The notes below the pieces were generated by a model that saw nothing but the letters and a program-made list of their open reading frames with translations, did not search any database and was not told the DNA's origin. Positions 1 to 5,445 of a DNA stretch of 7,404 nt are shown one piece after another (within the stretch, counting starts at the first letter, position 1; every line of letters starts with the position of its first letter). The stretch comes from an uncultured Clostridia bacterium. Lineage in GTDB: Bacteria; Bacillota; Clostridia; Christensenellales; Borkfalkiaceae. Location: NCBI GenBank assembly GCA_947630775.1, contig CANRIY010000076.1, positions 1-7,404 of the forward strand, given 5' to 3'. Position numbers and translations under genes: made by a program.

Positions 1-98
1 ACAGCCCGATGGGCTGTGAGGGACGCCGCGACAGGAGGCGTGGCCTCGCCGACGGGGTTGCGGCGGTCCCTGCCGCCCAAGGTAAGGGGGTGGGGCGA
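1..98. repeat. Stem-loop-rich non-coding stretch, probably the end of a REP-like unit
   Basis: No gene is visible here. The window opens on a perfect 7-bp hairpin (ACAGCCC at 1-7, loop gat, GGGCTGT at 11-17) followed by GAGGG. A larger interrupted stem follows: GGGAC (20-24) plus CCGC (26-29) can pair with GCGG (60-63) plus GTCCC (66-70). It encloses GAGGC (35-39)/GCCTC (43-47). The stretch ends in a G-rich tract that runs straight into copy A of the structured element, as the third REP-like unit runs into copy B. I infer it is the same class of repeat, truncated by the window edge. Confidence 0.5.
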
Positions 99-296
99 GT
101 TCTAAATCACGGCGCGTGGCAGGGTCTCCCTGCCTAAGCGCACCCTATTTGGTACCCTACGGGAACCTTGATGTCCTGTGAAACAGAAAGGTGACGGCCG
201 AATCGCTTTTACAAGGCAGAAGTCTTAACCCCTCGTTGAATTTGTTTTTGAGCATGCGCCCCTAAGGCGCAGACGAAAAAAGAAATTCAACGAAAG
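99..296. repeat. Structured intergenic element, copy A
   Basis: This is the first of two near-complete copies of an element of about 200 nt; the other is at 4237-4439. It opens with GTTCTAAATCAC. Helix 1 is GGCAGGG (118-124)/CCCTGCC (128-134) inside an outer GCGC pair (112-115/138-141). Helix 2 is GGTaCCC (151-157)/GGGaACC (161-167). A conserved core at 173-235 contains the mini-hairpin CTGT-GAA-ACAG (176-186). The element closes with a long stem, 233-249 against 277-293 (11 bp, one mismatch, 5 bp), capped by GCGCC (256-260)/GGCGC (266-270). Its right edge is about 6 nt beyond the gerAC stop, so it would be the 3' UTR of the ger mRNA on the minus strand. The functional strand is unknown. It could be an RNA gene, a mobile element without a protein, or a 3'-end structure. 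Confidence 0.7.
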
Positions 297-301
297 TGCT
301 C

Positions 302-1483
302 TCAGCTCTTTGTCTCTACTTTCGCTTCGATCTCCGTGATAGCTTTCTCGGGCACGGCGTCTTTGAGCTCGGAATACTTTTTGAGAGAGGAACGGTACAG
401 ATCGCGCTTCAGCTCAAAGAGATCGCAGCCCGACGCGACGCATTCATCCCACAGCGTCCCGACATACCCCTTCAGCGTCTCCTCGGCGGAGCGCAGCGTT
501 TCGTCGGAGACCTCGTCGGTGGAGACGTCATCGATGGGGGCGGACATCCCGCGGCAGCACAGCCGCACGGTGAGCGAGAGGGAGAGCTTGACCTTGGGGC
601 TCTCTTTTGTATCGAGCGAAACGCCGCCGCCGTTTTCAAGCACCGTCAGCGTGACGGGCTTCTCCCCGTCCATGGCGTTGAACGTCCCCGTAAACACTTC
701 TCCCTTCAGGAGAGAGAACGTGAATGTCTCCTCGGGGGAGAGCAGTCCGACCATTTTTCCCTCGTGAAAGAGCGCCGTCTCGTTTGCAGAATAGATCTTC
801 TGCGTTTCGCTCTGTTTACCCGAGCCGCCCGAACTCTCGTTCCCGCCCGCTTCCTGCGCGCCTTCCTGATCCGCCATGCGAAGATAGGGCAGATACCCGC
901 TCTTGGAGACGCCGAAGTAGGACATCGAAAAATCTTTTAGCGTGTTCGGCATGACCTTGCCCGACTTTATGGACGCGTCCGAAAAGAGTTTGGTGATGGC
1001 GAGGGAAGAGGCGTCGTCGATCGCGCTCTGCGAGGAGAGCATCTCGCCCGCTTTTCCCTCACAGACGGCGAGATAGCAGGAATCGGACATGTATTCGCTC
1101 CTCAAAAAGTAGTTGAGTCCCCCGAACACGTCCTCCTTTGCCGTCTCTTCCCCCAAGAGGAGCAGATTGCAGAACACGAGTTTGGGCACCCATCCCGTCT
1201 TTGCATACAGCATGGAGACGCAGTCCGAGACCGTTTTCCCTTCCGTCTCGATCTCCACCGAGGAAGTGCCGCCCGTCGTTCTGTCGCTTCCCTTCGGAAC
1301 GGCGATCTGCGAGGAGAGAATGTAGCCGTCCTCCGTCTTATCGATGCCCGCCGCTAAAATGACGGCGGTCTTTTGCACGTCCACAAGCCCGAAGTCATTC
1401 GAGAAAAAGGCAAAGAGGATGACCGCGAGCAGGATGAGATAGAGTTTCATGGGGATCGTCTTGATGAATTTACGCGCGTCCAT
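302..1483 (-). CDS. gerAC: Spore germination protein GerAC (Ger(x)C family), without lipobox
   Basis: C subunit of a GerA-type germinant receptor. In the family this is a lipoprotein on the outer face of the spore inner membrane that works with the A and B subunits. The assignment rests on position (third gene of A-B-C), length (393 aa, usual for the family) and an N-terminal region followed by VDVQKTAVILAAGIDKTEDG, which resembles the family's conserved segment containing GIDK. The start is well supported: AAGGAGA lies about 4 nt upstream of ATG, inside the end of gerAB, and the two reading frames overlap by 14 nt. Residues 12-29 form one hydrophobic segment. Unusually, no cysteine occurs in or after it, and the usual LxGCWD lipobox is replaced by a stretch starting FFSNDFG. 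The protein is therefore probably anchored by an uncleaved signal-anchor helix. A glycine/serine-rich linker with QEAGGNESSGGSGK lies in the middle. Confidence 0.88.
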   Translation of the reverse strand: MDARKFIKTIPMKLYLILLAVILFAFFSNDFGLVDVQKTAVILAAGIDKTEDGYILSSQIAVPKGSDRTTGGTSSVEIETEGKTVSDCVSMLYAKTGWVPKLVFCNLLLLGEETAKEDVFGGLNYFLRSEYMSDSCYLAVCEGKAGEMLSSQSAIDDASSLAITKLFSDASIKSGKVMPNTLKDFSMSYFGVSKSGYLPYLRMADQEGAQEAGGNESSGGSGKQSETQKIYSANETALFHEGKMVGLLSPEETFTFSLLKGEVFTGTFNAMDGEKPVTLTVLENGGGVSLDTKESPKVKLSLSLTVRLCCRGMSAPIDDVSTDEVSDETLRSAEETLKGYVGTLWDECVASGCDLFELKRDLYRSSLKKYSELKDAVPEKAITEIEAKVETKS

Positions 1484-2543
1484 GGTCTCTCCTTAAAAGC
1501 AAACTCAGCGGCGGCAGGATGACGCAGAAGGCGGGGAAGATCCAGAAGGCGGGCCCCGTGATGAAGCGCATGACCTCGCCGAAACGGTTGTCCAAGAGAT
1601 ATAAGAGGGTGAGGAAAACCGCGTTGACCGCGACCGAAAGAACGGTGGCGAGATGTTTCTGCCTTCCGAAGGGTTGAAGATAGCAGTCGATCCCCGCTTG
1701 CAGGGGGACGGCGCACCAGAACGCCATCACGAGCGAGAGCGCGTAGATGAAGAGATAGTCGATCCGCCCGAGCACGGTGATCCCCGAGAAGTATTTGGAC
1801 GTCTTTGTGATGGCGAAATACTGATTGACGGCGAGGTCGCCGAAGACCGAATAGAACACCGCAAGGAAGAGGAGCACGCCGAGCCCGCCCGCAAGATACC
1901 ACAGCGTTCCCTTCCATGCCGTACCCTTTTGGTAGTCGATCCGCCCGAGCAGCATGAGAAGGATCGCCCCGTCGAAAAACCAGCTTGCCGAAGACGAGAG
2001 CGCCTTCCCAAAGCCCGCGCCGCCCCCTCCGCCGACGGGCAGAAGAAAGCCGAAGTCCGCCGAACCGAAGGAGAAGATGAGGATCCCCGCGAGCCCCGCG
2101 ACCGAAATGGGCCCCAAAATATCCCAGACGCGCCCCTGCGAGCCGAACGGCTTCGCGCACAGATAGACGCTGAACACGAAGAAGGGCGCGAAGGCGGCGA
2201 GAGAGGGAAGGGTGTCGTAAAAGACGCTCTGCACGAACAGCCGCTGCTCGAGAAGGGGCAGAAGCGCCGCATAAAAGAAGAAGAGCGAGAGCACGCATAA
2301 GATCACAATGCTTGCGATTTTCCCGAAGGTATTTTCCAAGAGTTCGTACAGGCTCATTTTCTTGCCCGACGCGAGGAGAACGGCGAATACGACGCCCGCC
2401 TCGATGAGGTAGCTCACGAGCATGGGGAAGAGCAGATCGTTCTTTGCGAACTTTGCAAGCAGTGAGGGAAGAAAGACGATCTTCCCCACGGGCATCACAC
2501 AGGCGAGGAAGAAGTAGAGCTGGCGGGGGGATATCTTGTTCAT
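1470..2543 (-). CDS. gerAB: Spore germination protein GerAB (GerAB/amino acid permease family)
   Basis: B subunit of the germinant receptor. The family belongs to the amino acid-polyamine-organocation transporter superfamily and supplies the germinant-binding pocket and, by current models, a small-molecule or ion path. The 357-aa protein is hydrophobic throughout, with about ten membrane segments; it starts MNKISPRQLYFF, the usual short cytoplasmic lead into helix 1. The segment SKYFSGITVLGRIDYLF matches the place where family members carry a conserved charged ERxD-like motif. A glycine run (VGGGGGAG) sits in a loop around residue 173. It starts on ATGA, overlapping the gerAA stop by 4 nt, with a strong AGGAGG about 6 nt upstream, so it is translationally coupled to gerAA. 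Its 3' end overlaps gerAC by 14 nt. No frameshift is apparent. Confidence 0.92.
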   Translation of the reverse strand: MNKISPRQLYFFLACVMPVGKIVFLPSLLAKFAKNDLLFPMLVSYLIEAGVVFAVLLASGKKMSLYELLENTFGKIASIVILCVLSLFFFYAALLPLLEQRLFVQSVFYDTLPSLAAFAPFFVFSVYLCAKPFGSQGRVWDILGPISVAGLAGILIFSFGSADFGFLLPVGGGGGAGFGKALSSSASWFFDGAILLMLLGRIDYQKGTAWKGTLWYLAGGLGVLLFLAVFYSVFGDLAVNQYFAITKTSKYFSGITVLGRIDYLFIYALSLVMAFWCAVPLQAGIDCYLQPFGRQKHLATVLSVAVNAVFLTLLYLLDNRFGEVMRFITGPAFWIFPAFCVILPPLSLLLRRDHGRA

Positions 2544-3973
2544 TTGAGCCTCCTCTTATTTTTGCTTCCGAGCGTCCTCGGCCGCAACTTCAAAGATCCG
2601 AGATCGTATTTGACGATGCTGTCGCGCAGGTCTCTCCCGACCATCGGCGAGAAGGGGGCGAGCAGCGGCGCCCCGAAGTTTTCGGTCGTGACGAGATAGA
2701 AAAGGATGAACGCCGTCGCAAGAATGATGCCGTATGTCCCCACGCTCCCCGCGACGAGGAGCATCAATAGGCGCAGAACGCTCGTCTGTTCAATGAGGTT
2801 GGGAACGGCATAGAGCCCGATGCCCGAAAAGGCGATGATGATGATCGCGGGCGTGGAGACAAATCCCGCCGACACCGCCGTCTCCCCCAAGACGAGCGCC
2901 CCGACGACGGAGAGCGCCATGCCGACGTACTTCGGCATGCGGATAGACGCCTCGTTCAAAACTTCCAGCACAAAGAGCACGAGGAGCATTTCAAGCGAGG
3001 GCGAAAAGGGGATGTCGCGGATGCTCCCCGCGATCGTGAGGAGCAGTTTCACGGGGAAGAGCTGCAATTTGAAGAGCTGCGCCGCAACGTAGAAGGCGGG
3101 AAGATAGATCGCAACGAGGAGGGAAAGTAGCCGCAGGATACGGGTGAACGTCGCGCGGTGGGACGGAACGAAGTAGTCCTCGCTCGACTGGAAATCCTCG
3201 ATGATGAGGTAGGGGAGGGTCAGGGCGATCGGAGAGCCGTCCACAAGGAGGCCCACCCGCCCCTCGGCGATCTTCGCACAGAAAATATCGGGCTTTTCGG
3301 TCGTGCCGACCTGTTTCACGAGGGAATAGGGACGCGAGGCGAGGAAATGGGTGAGATAGGACGAATCGGGGACGACGTCGATGTCGATCTCCCCGAGTTT
3401 TTTCCTGACTTCTTCCACCGTCTTCTGCACGGACGTCCCCTCGAGATAGCAAAGGGCGACGACGGTCTTGGAACGCCGTCCCACCTCGAGGTTTTCGATC
3501 CTGAGTTCCCCCGTTTTCAGGCGGCGGCGGACGAGAGATGTGTTGATCTTCACGTCCTCGATGAAGCCCTCGCGGGGGCCTTTCACGGCGACGTCCGTCG
3601 AGGGCTCGGCGATCGCCCGCACGAACACTTTTTTCGTCCCGACGACGATGCCCTCGTCCATTCCTTCCCAAAGGAGCACGGGGTTGCCCGCGAGTACCTC
3701 TTCGGCAAGTTTTTTCAGCTCCTTTTGGAGCCGCAGTTCGGGGGAAGTGATGTTTTTCCCGATCTCCTCCGCCGTCCGCTCCCCCTCATAATGCAAAAGG
3801 GGGCGGATGAGCTGTTCGCCCAAGAGCTCCTTGTCGGTGATCGCATCCGCATAGATGCAGACAAAGGGGAGCCCGCTGGAGGAGACAAACTCAAACGTCA
3901 GGATGTCCTCTGCGGGCAGGAGCTTTTTGAGCGCCTCGGCATCCTTTTTGAGATCGCCTGTTACATATTTCAT
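2540..3973 (-). CDS. gerAA: Spore germination protein GerAA (GerA family)
   Basis: A subunit of the germinant receptor, an oligomeric inner-membrane channel component. The protein is 477 aa, typical for the family. Residues 1 to about 275 form a soluble N-terminal region holding the signature GPREGFIEDVKINTSLVRRR (132-151), followed by the DFQSSEDYF segment (260-268). The C-terminal half has about five membrane segments, with the hallmark EVLNEASIRMPKYVG (337-351) and VVGALVLGETAVSAG (356-370). It ends in a basic tail. I chose ATG at 3973 although the frame stays open upstream to 4102. The extra 43 codons lie in REP-like repeat DNA, and MKYVTGDLKKDAEALKKLLP matches the usual family start. No good ribosome binding site precedes this ATG; the nearest GGAG is 18 nt away. 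See the promoter entry at 3980-4008. Confidence 0.93.
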   Translation of the reverse strand: MKYVTGDLKKDAEALKKLLPAEDILTFEFVSSSGLPFVCIYADAITDKELLGEQLIRPLLHYEGERTAEEIGKNITSPELRLQKELKKLAEEVLAGNPVLLWEGMDEGIVVGTKKVFVRAIAEPSTDVAVKGPREGFIEDVKINTSLVRRRLKTGELRIENLEVGRRSKTVVALCYLEGTSVQKTVEEVRKKLGEIDIDVVPDSSYLTHFLASRPYSLVKQVGTTEKPDIFCAKIAEGRVGLLVDGSPIALTLPYLIIEDFQSSEDYFVPSHRATFTRILRLLSLLVAIYLPAFYVAAQLFKLQLFPVKLLLTIAGSIRDIPFSPSLEMLLVLFVLEVLNEASIRMPKYVGMALSVVGALVLGETAVSAGFVSTPAIIIIAFSGIGLYAVPNLIEQTSVLRLLMLLVAGSVGTYGIILATAFILFYLVTTENFGAPLLAPFSPMVGRDLRDSIVKYDLGSLKLRPRTLGSKNKRRLK

Positions 3974-3979
3974 ATAAGG

Positions 3980-4008
3980 AAGTATGGTGGTCTCCGCCGT
4001 TTTTATGC
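3980..4008 (-). promoter_or_regulatory. Candidate sigma-G-like promoter of the ger operon
   Basis: On the minus strand a GCATA (4008-4004) and a CATACTT (3986-3980) are separated by 17 bp. This fits the Bacillus sigma-G consensus (GHATR, 17-18 bp, CATWHTA) at all but the last base. gerA operons are known sigma-G targets in Bacillus, so the context agrees. The predicted transcription start falls on or next to the A of the gerAA ATG, implying a leaderless mRNA. Identification is by eye and chance similarity is possible. Confidence 0.45.
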
Positions 4009-4012
4009 GCCG

Positions 4013-4146
4013 CCAAAGCCCTACCCCCTTTGGGGGGAGGGTGGCACGGCACAGCCGTGACGGGTGGGGGGGCAATAAGGCGGGCATCATCCCCCCCACC
4101 ACCGCCTGCGGCGGAGCCTCCCCCCCAAAGGGGGTAGGCCTTGGAG
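4013..4146. repeat. Inverted pair of REP-like stem-loop units
   Basis: Two versions of one GC-rich unit face each other across an 18-bp spacer (4073-4090). The plus-strand unit (4013-4072) has CCCTaCCCCC/GGGGGgAGGG (4019-4041), then the hairpin CACGGC-aca-GCCGTG (4045-4059), then CGGGTGGGGGGG. The minus-strand unit (4091-4146) mirrors it: the reverse complement reads CCAAGGCCTACCCCCTTTGG and so on, with hairpin CCGCC/GGCGG (4102-4114). The pair could fold into one long imperfect cruciform. The arrangement recalls BIMEs, that is, paired REP elements. It accounts for the spurious upstream extension of the gerAA frame. No gene is visible. Confidence 0.75.
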
Positions 4147-4155
4147 CTACCCTTC

Positions 4156-4184
4156 GTTCTAAATTACTGCGCGTGGCGGGGTCT
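4156..4184. repeat. Fragment of the structured element, copy C
   Basis: These 29 nt match the left end of copy A (99-127) at 26 positions, including TTCTAAAT, GCGCGTGGC and GGGTCT. The similarity stops in the loop of helix 1, where a further REP-like unit begins. It looks like the left end of an element that was truncated or interrupted. Confidence 0.6.
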
Positions 4185-4188
4185 TCAT

Positions 4189-4234
4189 GGCTCCTCCCAA
4201 GGAGGAGCTGTCACCGCAGGTGACTGAGGTGGGC
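4189..4234 (+). repeat. Third REP-like unit, two perfect hairpins
   Basis: The unit has the same plan as the inverted pair just upstream. It has a perfect 8-bp stem GCTCCTCC (4190-4197)/GGAGGAGC (4201-4208), a 6-bp hairpin GTCACC-GCA-GGTGAC (4210-4224), then TGAGGTGGG. It abuts the start of copy B. Similar short hairpin repeats are, from memory, common between genes of gut Clostridia; I cannot assign a named family. Confidence 0.65.
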
Positions 4235-4236
4235 AC

Positions 4237-4439
4237 GTTCTAAATCACTGCGCGAAGCAAAACCACGCTTTTGCGGCAGCGCACTCAATTTGTCGAACCC
4301 TTTCGGCTTACTGTCCTGTGAAACAGAACGTTGGCGGCCGAATCGCTCATACAAGGCAGAAGTCTTAACCCCTCGCAAATTTCTTTAACCTTGATATGCC
4401 GCCCGCAGGGCATTCCGATTATAAAGAAATTTGCGAAAA
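4237..4439. repeat. Structured intergenic element, copy B
   Basis: Second full copy of the element seen at 99-296, in the same orientation. It opens GTTCTAAATCACTGCGCG. Helix 1 is GCAAAA (4257-4262)/TTTTGC (4269-4274) within TGCGC (4249-4253)/GCGCA (4279-4283). Helix 2 is GTCGAA (4292-4297)/TTCGGC (4302-4307). The core at 4313-4375 is identical to copy A at 58 of 63 positions and keeps CTGT-GAA-ACAG. The closing stem is 15 bp and perfect (4373-4387 with 4422-4436), capped by ATGCC (4396-4400)/GGCAT (4409-4413). Helix sequences differ from copy A while helix positions are kept. It lies just beyond the terminator of the veg transcript (minus strand). Confidence 0.7.
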
Positions 4440-4454
4440 ATCGAGCGAAATAAA

Positions 4455-4490
4455 CAAAAAAACCGCCTGCGGTATCCCGCAGGCGGAAAA
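4455..4490 (-). terminator. Intrinsic terminator of the veg operon
   Basis: Read on the minus strand, a perfect 10-bp stem CCGCCTGCGG-GATA-CCGCAGGCGG (4486-4463) is followed by a T tract (TTTTTTTGTTT). It begins 6 nt after the stop codon of the membrane protein gene. There is no T tract on the plus side, so it acts in one direction. Confidence 0.92.
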
Positions 4491-4492
4491 CG

Positions 4493-5014
4493 TCATGTAA
4501 TTTGTTTTAAGTATTCTTCGATGAGCGCCGCGGTGGCGGCAAGCTCTCCCTCTTCAAGAGGGGGGTCGGCATAAGCTAAAAGCGTCTCTTCGATCTTTTT
4601 GCCCAAGTCTTCCTCCGATCTGTCCAAGCCCGAGATCTCTTCCGCCGCCCGATCCCGCTTCTCCGCGGGGATGCATTCAAGGAGAGGCAGGAGCGGATCC
4701 GTCCGAAATTTCCCGCGCAGGAAATTTTCATAGACGGCATAGTAGACCGTGGCGACGCTTCCGGTGCCGAACCCCCGTCCGACGATCCCGAAAGCCTCCT
4801 CTGCCGTAAAGCAGATCCCGCCCTTTGCGATCAGGCTGTACGCCGCATAGATCAGAATTCCGAGCGCGAAGGGCAAAAAGACATACACCTTGCTGCTAAC
4901 CGATTTCATGACCGTTTTTTTGAGGAGAGACGTCAAAAACGTCACTCCGACCGCGAGTAGAAGTACGTCCACGCCGAACCGGCGCAGGACTTCGGCTACC
5001 TGTATGATGTCCAT
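4493..5014 (-). CDS. Small membrane protein of unknown function downstream of veg
   Basis: I do not recognise this 173-aa protein. It has an N-terminal membrane part and a charged C-terminal part. Hydrophobic segments lie at about 15-32 (VDVLLLAVGVTFLTSLL) and 43-63 (VYVFLPFALGILIYAAYSLIA); a third, weaker one is at about 75-95 (GIVGRGFGTGSVATVYYAVY). Residues 115-173 are rich in Glu, Lys and Ala and should be helical and cytosolic. The short paired helices with a loop loosely recall phage holins, but this is not an identification. The frame is open up to 5086. I chose ATG at 5014 because AAAAGGA lies about 10 nt upstream and neither upstream ATG has a binding site. It starts 77 nt after the veg stop on the same strand with no terminator between, so it is probably co-transcribed with veg. 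Confidence 0.75.
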   Translation of the reverse strand: MDIIQVAEVLRRFGVDVLLLAVGVTFLTSLLKKTVMKSVSSKVYVFLPFALGILIYAAYSLIAKGGICFTAEEAFGIVGRGFGTGSVATVYYAVYENFLRGKFRTDPLLPLLECIPAEKRDRAAEEISGLDRSEEDLGKKIEETLLAYADPPLEEGELAATAALIEEYLKQIT

Positions 5015-5091
5015 AAAAGCACCGTCCTTTTCCCGCCGCAAAAACATCATAGCACGGTTTTTTGAAAATGGGGGGACGTATGACATTTATT

Positions 5092-5331
5092 TTATAAAGG
5101 TTTTACTTTGACGCTTCCGCACAGCACTTCGGCATAGGAGTAGGACGTCTTTCCGAGGAAATTTTTATCGTTCGGCTCGACGGTAAAGAGGGCGGGGTAC
5201 ACCCCCGAGAGCTCTCCGCAGAACCGTTGGATCTTGTTCCTTCCGAGGTTTACGGTGACGTCGACCTGTCGTTTGAAATAATCCGCGATCGTCTTTTTGA
5301 CGGCGGCGATGTCGCTCTTCTGCTTGATCAT
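5092..5331 (-). CDS. veg: Veg family protein
   Basis: 79-aa Veg-family protein (the Bacillus subtilis protein is 86 aa). In B. subtilis Veg is abundant in growing cells and stimulates biofilm gene expression by counteracting SinR; its role in Clostridia is less clear. Family features are visible: a helical N-terminus (SDIAAVKKTIADYFKRQVDV), a central NLGRNKIQRFCGELSGVYPA segment that corresponds to the basic strand region of Veg, FTVEPN, and the hallmark TSYSYAEVLCGSVKV near the C-terminus. The ATG at 5331 is the natural start by family length; a weak purine-rich GAAGAAGG lies about 12 nt upstream. The frame runs open far upstream (to 6429) antisense to sipL, but that part is not Veg. It is divergent from sipL, and Veg is commonly encoded near sporulation genes. 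Confidence 0.88.
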   Translation of the reverse strand: MIKQKSDIAAVKKTIADYFKRQVDVTVNLGRNKIQRFCGELSGVYPALFTVEPNDKNFLGKTSYSYAEVLCGSVKVKPL

Positions 5332-5359
5332 ATGACAATGATTGCCCTTCTTCCCCTCA

Positions 5360-5365
5360 AATATA
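5360..5365 (-). promoter_or_regulatory. Possible -10 element for veg
   Basis: TATATT on the minus strand would give a start about 20 nt before the veg ATG. I could not find a convincing -35 at 16-18 bp, so the promoter is tentative. Confidence 0.25.
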
Positions 5366-5388
5366 CCCCGCTCGACAGGCAAAGCGGC

Positions 5389-5417
5389 GCATAACGCCCG
5401 CAAAGGGCGCATAAAAT
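5389..5417 (+). promoter_or_regulatory. Candidate sigma-E-like promoter of sipL
   Basis: GCATAAC (5389-5395) and CATAAAAT (5410-5417) are separated by 14 bp. The second matches the sigma-E -10 consensus CATACAHT at 7 of 8 positions. The first carries the conserved ATA of the -35, and the spacing is the usual one. In Clostridioides difficile sipL belongs to the sigma-E (mother-cell) regulon, so the context agrees. The start point would be about 20 nt before the ATG. The word GCGCATAA occurs in both boxes. Confidence 0.55.
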
Positions 5418-5445
5418 GAAGGGAATCCATCATAAGGAGTGAATT

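Noticed and set aside
99..296. CRISPR array or tRNA in the repeat islands
   Set aside because: Copies are few and not regularly spaced, and no cloverleaf can be drawn from the core.
296..940. 214-aa plus-strand open frame
   Set aside because: Antisense to gerAC, without a domain or a ribosome binding site.
2009..2035. Possible frameshift at the glycine run of gerAB
   Set aside because: The reading frame stays open and hydrophobic on both sides and total length is normal, so this is just a low-complexity loop.
3158..4060. 300-aa plus-strand open frame
   Set aside because: It lies antisense to gerAA and shows no recognisable domain. GC-rich genes commonly leave long open antisense frames.
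3974..4102. 43-residue N-terminal extension of GerAA
   Set aside because: It is encoded by REP-like repeat DNA, has no family similarity, and the family N-terminus starts at the Met at 3973.
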